Below, one piece after another: positions 9,201-13,801 of a stretch of DNA of 15,589 nt (positions are counted from its first letter, which is position 1; the number at the start of each line of letters is the position of its first letter). The notes beneath the pieces are model-generated. The model saw only the letters and a list, made by a program, of their open reading frames with translations, searched no databases and was not told the DNA's origin. The stretch lies in assembly GCA_041743655.1 (NCBI GenBank), contig JBGTMJ010000010.1, positions 1-15,589 on the forward strand, in the 5' to 3' direction. Source of the DNA: JARIHD01 sp041743655. GTDB lineage: Bacteria > Patescibacteriota > Saccharimonadia > Saccharimonadales > UBA4665. The translations under genes were made by a program, and so were the position numbers.

Positions 9201-9515
9201 TTCAGTCCACAGACAAGCAGTATCTGTGGTAGTACCCGGAGTCATGGTACAAGCGCCTTGGTTCGGGGTTCCCGTTGATGTCAGCGCATTGTATATCTTG
9301 AACTCGACATGGTAATTGCCGTCCGTGACTATGCTGCCCGCAGAGGTAAGTAGTCTGGCCTGGAAGTTAATGGTGGAGCTTGTTGCAGCAGTTGCGCGCT
9401 GAGGTTGCAGGAAGAAATTAGCGACAGGAGCAACGCCAAGAACAACCAGTATCAGTATAACCAACACTGGCTTAATAGCACGCAAAACCGGTATCTGCAA
9501 TTTTTGTTTGAACAT
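3270..9515 (-). CDS. Giant exported GIGT-repeat surface protein (2081 residues)
   Basis: Residues 1-44 form a signal peptide: basic start, hydrophobic core 16-34, and an AxA-type end at ATAA/TSS. An N-terminal domain (about 49-175) has 'INFQARL' and 'LTAVPYAFRA', elements I recognise from the heads of long secreted proteins in several phyla. From about 300 to 1740 the chain is a Gly/Ser/Thr/Asn-rich repeat region with eleven motifs of the GNVGIGTTNP type, often followed by KLDVQGG. Such motifs occur in phage tail-fibre-like, probably beta-structured, trimeric proteins. Two 132-residue modules are near copies. A C-terminal domain (about 1775-2081) holds eight cysteines. I see no LPXTG sorting signal, no C-terminal membrane helix and no recognisable S74 peptidase end. 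The likely role is an extracellular fibre or adhesin, possibly for host contact; this is inference. The Shine-Dalgarno signal is poor, so the start rests on the signal peptide and the upstream promoter. Confidence 0.85.
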   Translation of the reverse strand: MFKQKLQIPVLRAIKPVLVILILVVLGVAPVANFFLQPQRATAATSSTINFQARLLTSAGSIVTDGNYHVEFKIYNALTSTGTPNQGACTMTPGTTTDTACLWTETRTTGNLVRVVNGYLTVSLGSVTAFPGTINWDQELWLSMRIGGAAGGASWETTEMTPRLKLTAVPYAFRAGTLIGVTGSHTTTLNTGTPSGNNTISLPAATGIVCLQSATACGFVAGTAANYIQNQTSLQSSSNFHISGAGVADTSLSTPLLTTASGDLTINPTGDTIIQGSVATNASAALNIQNSASASLLFARNDGNIGIGTVSPIAQLNLEKASYTTNQVVISNGVTGTPPSYPSSFTPTLTIQTDQTSGSRPLFFGYNNGGAWNAFLTVGACTSFARMCVDLGTGSTVRTALVNDSANDLHIGGGGDGDFTNVVFRNTGTVTMGAAAANSTAELVIQGSTSDSTGAAINAVNSGGSTSLLYVRNDGNVGIGTTNPKGLLQVGAGGLVDYTAGTDLNLADNLYYNSGWKYTTASGFGTLINQEKGAGGIHFYTAASSGGADAAATISEKLTILNGGNVGIGVANPGGKLSLTGSAGSSNTSYASLGGTQIRFQQTGGHEINAGVIDYGGFDTGSLSIVGLGTSSSNRNVRLFDTLSVGSGAPTTGVATFNGNVGIGTTNPGSRLTIQGAQGETSTTYEQLLQFNVSGGEFAHFYRDYNGSQNYLGLESHNVGNSAKNPIVLQEFGGNVGIGITNPGHRLDVQGGDVNTSGVYRVGGTQIASSNLSNDANLAKLNGTGPQTFTGNNKFTGTLLHQNASDSSTAFQIQNAAGSNLLTADTTNARIGIGTPSPTNTLSVSPVQYSTGTITTAGSSTTVTGSGTTWVGNVTVGSEIIFADGVKRTITAVNNNTSLTVSSAVDYASPTAYVIYNAGLQVTSTGKVGIGTTNPQTLLDVNGSASLGSSGVGDAVAGTLINLQGGTTANTAVRIGTNGAGGITIDSGTTGSILIGSGANAKTVTIGSTNTTSTLNLQGGTAGNINIGSVGASTLSSTVHIADTNNATGTQLVTIGSIQNASNTVTLRAGATTTTIANSGVSVTGGSISQSQTVAGVDASGISSSLTESAAGAATGAAFNAQAYFTGTSGTLTGLVGITGVLNAVGNGGTVSYGQAMNLGAVLNTGATVTNLSLGKFTTPNISGTGVASGAVGLEIQNMRNTASGTSTTGGYTAYGIQLTLPDQGGNTSGTNNNRGIFITGNGGTAGAGGVVNNYALYSDSTAQSYIAGRLGIGHSSPQVPLDVNGSTNLGSQGSGNAAAGTLINIQGGTTANTAVVIGTNGAGGITMDTGTTGAINIGTGANAKTILVGSTNTTSTLSLQGGVSGAINIGSVGSSTLSSTTHIADTNNATGTQLVTNGSALNANNAVTLEAGNTGQIQIGNGATAHTVAISTSNSAAQAITIGGTGATGGSHASTTVAIQGGATALSLANAGATLRTFTNSTTAFQIQNAAGTSNLFVADTAATRVGIGTASPSGRLNVAEATGTVHGPDQGTVIIDHDDNGGASSLVFRSKVNRGSDYGYIQYQDDTTIGGAGESARLIIGTSNDPDDHIILQPTGNVGIGIIGSPTPVYKLDVQGDIRSSNAIYANANNAKYFQGGDDAALWDINVGNTVGVYGVQDATIGGVKLGSGGGTISGFNNNIGIGTTSPGYKLDVQGGDINTSALYRIGGTQIAAATGTSVITLGNTGLSGGLGLNLVAPTYTTSTRGVVIGTSDGNITLLDLDVSTQTSAETAGNCSTTINPGGIYYSSATTTNNTTTQGIRGCINGTWEDIISSDQHGIMLLGVVEDSGSDPGDVGGITAVDNGPCKVSRASSTSVSVEPCIAYSGGRKVVVSAAQTVSTLNGNTLFYHICLNGTNGSPVATTGNASQTAAVPTFSATAPVLCLATVKTGAGSTITNIYDTRTFVSSRKQFVTFTDGTQTGVAPGMIVTMDGANANRVGVTNLAADPNVRGVVAVGSTSNSTTTVNAILTTGGPAFVVGTGTITVGQTAQTSTTLGYAGSAAAVAGYKDLGLIIWPGATAACNASTNCQYSMLVDVQPH
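5277..5672 (-). repeat. 132-codon module, copy 2, inside the giant repeat protein
   Basis: This stretch encodes residues 1282-1413, from LDVNGSTNLG to VTLEAG. It aligns without gaps to residues 939-1070, with about 104 of 132 residues identical by manual count. Synonymous positions differ freely between the copies, so the duplication is not recent. Each copy follows a GIG-x3-P-x-x-x-L type motif. Confidence 0.85.
6306..6701 (-). repeat. 132-codon module, copy 1, inside the giant repeat protein
   Basis: This stretch encodes residues 939-1070, from LDVNGSASLG to VTLRAG, and pairs with the copy at 5277-5672. Shared blocks include GTLIN-x-QGGTTANTAV, IGTNGAGGIT and HIADTNNATGTQLVT. The copies are offset by exactly 343 codons, and the sequence between them is of different composition. 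Confidence 0.85.
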
Positions 9516-9557
9516 TTGATGTTTGTCTTGGTGGGTTTACACCCTGCCGTACGTTAT

Positions 9558-9586
9558 ATTATCCTTCGTTTCAAAGAGAGCGACAA
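9558..9586 (-). promoter_or_regulatory. Candidate promoter for the giant surface protein
   Basis: On the minus strand TTGTCG (9581-9586) is followed after 17 bases by GATAAT (9558-9563), 42 bases before the ATG at 9515. The interval between this gene and rplU (9516-9800) otherwise holds only the rplU terminator and no convincing small gene. Confidence 0.5.
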
Positions 9587-9743
9587 GATGTAACAGAGGA
9601 AAAACTTGTACAGGCATAATCACCCTTTTTATGGAAAAAATTGCCCTCTAGTGTAGTCGTAATAACAACTGCTGAACTGCTAATGTCTGTTAGACACTAT
9701 AATGAAAGAAAAATACTCTGGTAAGTTTTTCTAATTATGAAGT

Positions 9744-9778
9744 AAAAAAATCAACGACGGTTTTGGCATCGTTGATTT
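9744..9778 (-). terminator. Intrinsic terminator after rplU
   Basis: Perfect 10-base arms (9748-9757 and 9769-9778; AAATCAACGA on the minus strand pairing with TCGTTGATTT) enclose an 11-base loop. On the minus strand the hairpin runs into seven T (9750-9744). It lies 22 bases after the rplU stop and separates rplU from the surface-protein locus. Confidence 0.85.
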
Positions 9779-9800
9779 ATCCACAAGCCACAGATGCTTT

Positions 9801-10109
9801 TTAGGCTATACTGACGATCTTGATTGCGGTTTGGCGTTGGCGGTGACCACGCACTTTGTGAACACGCTTTTTCGCTTTGTAACGGATAGAGGTGACTTTG
9901 TCTGCTTTTACTTCATCAGCAACGACTTCTGCGCTTACTTTAATTTTCGCTACATTCGGCGTACCGACAATGACTGTATCACCGTCAATAACAAGCAAAG
10001 GCTCAAAAAATACTTTTTTGTCATCAGAATGCAAAAGCTCCACCACCAGGCTTTCGCCTTCAGTAACCAGGTACTGCTTACCACCAGTAGCAATGACTGC
10101 TTTTTTCAT
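9801..10109 (-). CDS. rplU: 50S ribosomal protein L21 (bL21)
   Basis: The protein is 102 residues, the usual length for bL21, which binds 23S rRNA in the large subunit. The N-terminal 'AVIATGGKQYLV' and the C-terminal basic stretch 'YKAKKRVHKVRGHRQRQT' are diagnostic; the latter contains the conserved GHRQ-type segment. A moderately purine-rich AGAGAG lies upstream of the ATG. It has its own promoter at 10149-10177 and is closed by a strong terminator. rpmA (L27), the usual next gene in most bacteria, is absent here, so the rplU-rpmA pair is split in this genome. Confidence 0.97.
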   Translation of the reverse strand: MKKAVIATGGKQYLVTEGESLVVELLHSDDKKVFFEPLLVIDGDTVIVGTPNVAKIKVSAEVVADEVKADKVTSIRYKAKKRVHKVRGHRQRQTAIKIVSIA

Positions 10110-10148
10110 CTTTAATTACTCTCTTTACAAGAATTTAATTACCAATAA

Positions 10149-10177
10149 ATATTATCAGATACGCTTCCATCTGTAAA
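10149..10177 (-). promoter_or_regulatory. Candidate promoter for rplU
   Basis: On the minus strand TTTACA (10172-10177) is followed after 17 bases by TAATAT (10149-10154), with an alternative GATAAT overlapping at 15-base spacing. It lies in the 86-base gap between ileS and rplU and about 40 bases before the rplU start. Confidence 0.5.
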
Positions 10178-10195
10178 GAGTGAGCTGAGCTGGTT

Positions 10196-13138
10196 TCAAA
10201 CCTTGTTTAATGCAATAGCCAACGGTGATCCTTCGACGATGCAATCTATTTTGAAGGTATGCTTCGCTTCAAAGCTGATCTCTTTGGCCAACGTCTCGGC
10301 AGCAATAGTTTGCTTATGCTCTACTATTGCCTGATGCAGGTCTTTGCTGCTGGTTTCCAAACCGAGCTCTATGCGGTCGTTGACTTCAAGTCCGGCCTGC
10401 TTGCGGGCATTCTGTACATTACGGATTACCTCACGAACCAAGCCTTCGCGCTTCAGCTCCGGTGTCAACTCAAGATTAACTCGCGCGTCTACATACAGGG
10501 GTGAATTGTCTTTGGTCTTCTCATACACCTCTGCGAATGTATCATTAGCTTCTGCCGTAGTGTTCGGGACTAGGACGACGCGCTTAACGTTGAGTTCCTC
10601 TTGAATAATATCGAGTAAGTCATCGTCCAAGTTCTTCGCGCCAGAACCATATATTTTCACCTCTTGGAGGGGTTGGCGTACCTTTATGCCGGCAGCGGCG
10701 CGTTGTGACAGGCCAGCGTTAATCGCTTCGCGTGCCCATGCCATCCGATTCAAAATAAGATCGTTGATATGCCCCGCTGCTGGCCAGCCACGTAAGTGCA
10801 CGCTTTCTCCACTCGTCAGCTTACGGTACAATTCTTCGGCCAAGAATGGCGTAAACGGTGCCATGACATGAGCCAGCTGCACCAATACATAGTGCAGTGT
10901 TTTATACGCATTTTGCTTGTCACCATCATCTTCACTCTTCCAGAAGCGACGGCGCGAGCGGCGTACGTACCAGTTTGATGCATCTTCAATGAACGGCAAG
11001 ATGAGCTTAGTTGCAGTTGGCACATCATACTTACTCATTGAGTCTTCAACTGCTTGGGTTAATTGGTGGGTGCGTGCAACGATCCATTGGTCAAGCGGGT
11101 TCGTTAATTTCTCACTTGGATCATCATAGCTACCGTCCCACTCCCATGCATCAACGTCGGCATACAAGGTAAAGAAGTCATACATATTCCAAACCATACT
11201 GAGTTTGCGCGATATATCAGCCACATCCTTGTCCACAAGGGCGAAGTCCTCTCCGCTTAATAGCGGCGAACTCAAGAACAAGAAACGTAGGGCATCTGCC
11301 GAATACCGATCCATAAGTTCATTGGGATCGGTGTAGTTATTGAGGCTTTTGCTCATTTTCCGCCCGTCGTTACCCGCGATAGTACCGGTTACGATAACGT
11401 TCTTGAATGAGTTTTCGCCGAACAAGCCCACACTTACTGCATGGAGATAGTAAAACCAAGCACGCACCTGGCCTACGTATTCCACAATGAAATCCCCGGG
11501 AAAACTATTCTCAAACTTTTCGACGTTCTCGAATGGGTAATGAAATTGGGCGAATGGCATCGAGCCGCTTTCAAACCAGCAATCCATGACCTTATCTATA
11601 CGTTTGTAGGTAATACCCTCGTGTTTGAATGTAACTCCATCTATCCATGGACGGTGATAGTCTTCCAGTTCAACACCTGATAGTTTTTTCAGTTCGGCGT
11701 AACTACCAACTACTTTAATATACTCTTTACCCTCTTTATCCGTGCCTTTCCATACCGGCATTGGCGTAGCCCAAAAGCGGTCACGGCTCAGATTCCAATC
11801 AGGTGCAGATTCTACGGTTTTTTCGAACCGGCCATGTTTGATATGCTCCGGGAACCAATTGATACCACCATTTCTTTCGAGCATTTCAGTACGTTGGCCG
11901 GCAATGTCCATAAACCAGCTGGGGTGTGCGCGATACATAAGTTTGGTACCACAGCGGTGGCAGTGGGGATAACTGTGAAGAACATACTCAATCTTCCACA
12001 CAACACCACGCTCGTGCAACTCTTTGGCAATAGGTTTATTTGCATCCCAAATATGCTGACCCTTCCATTCACCCGAAGTATAGAAGCCGTTGTCATCAAT
12101 ATTAGACACCACTGGGATATGATTCTCTTTTGCCATAATGAAGTCCTCTTCACCATAAACGGGAGCGGAGTGCACAATACCTGTCCCTTCATCGAGACTG
12201 ACATAGTCTTCGTGGTAAATCCTGTGTGCGTTCTTGCCCCGGTGTTCAAACAGCGGTTCAACTTCCTTACCCACAAGGTCTTTGCCCTTAATCGTCCTAA
12301 GAACCTTATAGGGCAAGCCCTGATGCTTTTCATCAGTAAGTACCTTGTCGAGTAATTCTTGAGCCAGGATAAGCTTTTCACTACCAATTTCTACTTCGGC
12401 ATATTCAAAATCTTTATTAACTGCCACTGCAACGTTAGCAGGCAGCGTCCAAGGTGTAGTTGTCCATGCCAGCAAGTATGCATCTTCGCCTCTCAGCTTG
12501 AATTTAACAAACACCGAAGGGTCAGTAACATCCTTATAGGAATTGTCCATAGCAACCTCGGCCTTGGAGATTGGCGTGGCATCACGCGTACAATACAACA
12601 ACACCTTCTCACCTTCGTAGATCTTTCCTGCTTCGTGCAGCTTTTTGAAAGCCCACCACACTGACTCCATATACGGTTGGTCCATGGTCTTGTACGCACC
12701 TTTAAAATCTACCCATCGGCCAATCCGATCAATGGTATCTTCCCATAGTGAACCGGTAGCTACCATATTCTCACGGCAGGTCATGATGTACTTTTCAAGA
12801 CTGATCTTGGTTCCTACATCTCTTTTATCTTGAATGCCCAGTTTCTTCTCAGTAAAGACTTCTGCCGGCAAGCCATGGCAGTCCCATCCCCATACGCGCT
12901 CTACCCGCTTACCCTTCATAGTCCAAAAGCGAGGTACGGCATCCTTGGCAACAGAGCTTAACAAGGTGCCTTGGTGTGGCACGCCAGTGATAAACGGTGG
13001 ACCGTCATAGAACACATAGGAATTATCTTTCGGACGCATCTCGACCGACTTTTCAAATGTTTTATTCTTCTTCCAGTACTGTACGATATCTTTCTCGTAC
13101 TCAACGGGTTTACGGCGCGTACCTTGTTTAAATCGCAT
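10196..13138 (-). CDS. ileS: Isoleucyl-tRNA synthetase, IleRS2-like
   Basis: The 980-residue class I synthetase charges tRNA-Ile with isoleucine in the cytoplasm. The Rossmann-fold entry 'YDGPPFITGVPHQGT' (44-58) holds the HIGH position, here H55-Q56-G57-T58, so the last histidine is replaced by threonine. 'GWDCHGLPAE' follows (84-93). The CP1 editing domain carries 'TTTPWTLP' (225-232) and 'DEGTGIVHSAPVYGEEDF' (315-332), so hydrolytic proofreading should be intact. A CxxC is at 392-395. KMSKS is exact (594-598). The C-terminal part (about 690-980) is the anticodon-binding region. The overall style matches the eukaryotic-like IleRS2 group rather than the E. coli type. The ATG at 13138 has a strong Shine-Dalgarno, AAGAGGAG (13145-13152), spaced 6 bases. 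A T-box-like leader directly precedes it and should raise expression when uncharged tRNA-Ile builds up. Confidence 0.97.
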   Translation of the reverse strand: MRFKQGTRRKPVEYEKDIVQYWKKNKTFEKSVEMRPKDNSYVFYDGPPFITGVPHQGTLLSSVAKDAVPRFWTMKGKRVERVWGWDCHGLPAEVFTEKKLGIQDKRDVGTKISLEKYIMTCRENMVATGSLWEDTIDRIGRWVDFKGAYKTMDQPYMESVWWAFKKLHEAGKIYEGEKVLLYCTRDATPISKAEVAMDNSYKDVTDPSVFVKFKLRGEDAYLLAWTTTPWTLPANVAVAVNKDFEYAEVEIGSEKLILAQELLDKVLTDEKHQGLPYKVLRTIKGKDLVGKEVEPLFEHRGKNAHRIYHEDYVSLDEGTGIVHSAPVYGEEDFIMAKENHIPVVSNIDDNGFYTSGEWKGQHIWDANKPIAKELHERGVVWKIEYVLHSYPHCHRCGTKLMYRAHPSWFMDIAGQRTEMLERNGGINWFPEHIKHGRFEKTVESAPDWNLSRDRFWATPMPVWKGTDKEGKEYIKVVGSYAELKKLSGVELEDYHRPWIDGVTFKHEGITYKRIDKVMDCWFESGSMPFAQFHYPFENVEKFENSFPGDFIVEYVGQVRAWFYYLHAVSVGLFGENSFKNVIVTGTIAGNDGRKMSKSLNNYTDPNELMDRYSADALRFLFLSSPLLSGEDFALVDKDVADISRKLSMVWNMYDFFTLYADVDAWEWDGSYDDPSEKLTNPLDQWIVARTHQLTQAVEDSMSKYDVPTATKLILPFIEDASNWYVRRSRRRFWKSEDDGDKQNAYKTLHYVLVQLAHVMAPFTPFLAEELYRKLTSGESVHLRGWPAAGHINDLILNRMAWAREAINAGLSQRAAAGIKVRQPLQEVKIYGSGAKNLDDDLLDIIQEELNVKRVVLVPNTTAEANDTFAEVYEKTKDNSPLYVDARVNLELTPELKREGLVREVIRNVQNARKQAGLEVNDRIELGLETSSKDLHQAIVEHKQTIAAETLAKEISFEAKHTFKIDCIVEGSPLAIALNKV

Positions 13139-13152
13139 TGTTCTCTCCTCTT

Positions 13153-13230
13153 AAAAGAAAAATCACCTCTTACAGAAGTGTTGGAATCCACTTTAAGCGG
13201 ACGGTACCATCCAACTTCCATAAGAGGTGA
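13153..13230 (-). terminator. Long intrinsic terminator in the ileS leader
   Basis: On the minus strand TCACCTCTTA (13221-13230) pairs perfectly with TAAGAGGTGA (13163-13172). Inside that, GAAG/CTTC and TTGGA/TCCAA continue the helix with small bulges. The 3' arm runs directly into TTTTTCTTTT (13162-13153). The apical part is shared with the antiterminator, so the switch probably lies in the lower stem, whose 5' arm can instead form the small AAGAG/CUCUU hairpin. Confidence 0.8.
13181..13214 (-). promoter_or_regulatory. T-box antiterminator with UGGUACC bulge
   Basis: In minus-strand order: TTGGA (13214-13210), the seven-base bulge TGGTACC (13209-13203), GTCC (13202-13199), a nine-base loop, GGAT (13189-13186) and TCCAA (13185-13181). 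Both helices pair completely, allowing one G-U. This is the canonical T-box antiterminator layout: helix A1, the UGGNACC bulge that binds the tRNA acceptor end, then helix A2. Confidence 0.85.
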
Positions 13231-13403
13231 CTCTTTGGCGCTTTTTACCGGCTACTCTACGGGCCGTTCCGCCAGGCTCTACTCGTGCATATATATGCAG
13301 TTTCTTCCTGATGCTTCGCGGTTGATAGCCGCTCATTGTAACCTGTTTAAGCTCTGTAAGAACAGATTACAAACGCACTGTTGCTACATTAGTAACACTT
13401 TCG

Positions 13404-13432
13404 ATAATAGCGCAAACTGTTCGAATACGCAA
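13404..13432 (-). promoter_or_regulatory. Promoter for the ileS leader
   Basis: On the minus strand TTGCGT (13427-13432) is followed after 17 bases by TATTAT (13404-13409). It begins just after the stop codon of the thioredoxin-fold gene and fits a transcript that starts near 13397 and contains the complete leader. Confidence 0.55.
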
Positions 13433-13433
13433 C

Positions 13434-13703
13434 TTAAGACCTCGCGTATGCAGCGACCTCATCCATAAGTGGTAGTGGCTCACCTTGCCAGATATTAAGT
13501 GATTGTCCGTCGTCTTTGGTGGCTATAATGGCCGGATATGACCACACACCGTACACTGTTGCTTTTTCTGCCCCTGCACGCGTATCCAAACTGACCATTT
13601 CAATCTTACCATCCATGTCATGCCGCCGCTGCATATCCCTTACAAACGTCTCCACAAGAGTAGCGTGTTCCGACTGAGGATGATAGAGCACAAGCACCTT
13701 CAT
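13434..13703 (-). CDS. Small thioredoxin-fold protein lacking the CXXC motif
   Basis: The protein is 89 residues and contains no cysteine. It shows a thioredoxin/glutaredoxin-like order: a first strand MKVLVLYHP (1-9), a helix (about 13-29), a strand ending in VSLDTRAGA (about 36-45), then YGVWSYPAIIATKDDGQ (51-67), where P57 is in the place of the cis-proline, and a last helix (78-87). The usual CXXC after the first strand is replaced by PQSEHA, so redox catalysis is not expected. Glutaredoxin-like proteins often serve ribonucleotide reductase, and nrdJ lies 98 bases upstream on the same strand, but without cysteines a reductant role is doubtful. It could be a structural or binding relative. 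The ATG at 13703 has AAGG spaced 8 bases. Family assignment rests on pattern recognition only. Confidence 0.75.
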   Translation of the reverse strand: MKVLVLYHPQSEHATLVETFVRDMQRRHDMDGKIEMVSLDTRAGAEKATVYGVWSYPAIIATKDDGQSLNIWQGEPLPLMDEVAAYARS

Positions 13704-13742
13704 GCCTTTTACCTTACCATACCAAGATAAGTCCTTTCAATG

Positions 13743-13778
13743 AAAGTAGTACTCAACTGGGGAAGTAAGTGCTACTTT
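13743..13778. terminator. Hairpin between nrdJ and the thioredoxin-fold gene, possible terminator
   Basis: Seven-base perfect arms AAAGTAG (13743-13749) and CTACTTT (13772-13778), extended by a further ACT/AGT pairing, lie in the 98-base gap. On the plus strand six T follow at once, a good intrinsic terminator shape. On the minus strand, where the genes are, the tail is only TTTCATT, so termination after nrdJ would be weak or partial. Confidence 0.35.
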
Positions 13779-13801
13779 TTTACTGATCGCTGACTGAACC
13801 C

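Larger units (their letters stand above)
13153..13397 (-). ncRNA. Putative T-box riboswitch leader of ileS
   Basis: The leader runs from an inferred start near 13397 to the T tract at 13153. In transcript order it has: a 10-bp hairpin (13361-13370 with 13338-13347); a short hairpin GCGG/CCGC (13329-13332 with 13318-13321) whose loop CUAUCAA shows the isoleucine codon AUC followed by A (13326-13323); a region that can form nested or pseudoknotted pairs (for example CUGGC 13271-13275 with GCCGG 13248-13252); a 5-bp hairpin AAGAG/CUCUU (13231-13235 with 13222-13226); and the antiterminator and terminator listed separately. T-boxes sense uncharged tRNA by codon pairing plus pairing of UGGN to the tRNA NCCA end. 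The bulge reads UGGU, matching discriminator A73 of tRNA-Ile. No full canonical Stem I is evident, so this may be a shortened form; specifier assignment is inference. Confidence 0.75.

Noticed and set aside
1..9515. Prophage tail-fibre region
   Set aside because: Fibre-like motifs are present, but there are no capsid, tail, lysis or integrase genes, and the proteins carry signal peptides or membrane helices, which fits cellular surface proteins better.
9535..9618. Minus-strand frame of 26 codons starting MPVQVF
   Set aside because: It overlaps the proposed promoter of the giant gene, is very short and has no convincing ribosome binding site.
9698..9703. TATAAT on the plus strand between rplU and the giant gene
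   Set aside because: There is no acceptable -35 at 16-18 bases and no plus-strand gene downstream; it would run into the rplU terminator and antisense to rplU.
10196..10198. Alternative genetic code with TGA read as glycine
   Set aside because: ileS ends with TGA at the expected length and no reading frame here needs TGA to be read through; the other genes end with TAA or TAG.
11834..12355. Plus-strand frame of 173 codons within ileS
   Set aside because: It is fully antisense to conserved IleRS coding sequence with intact motifs and has no recognisable domain.
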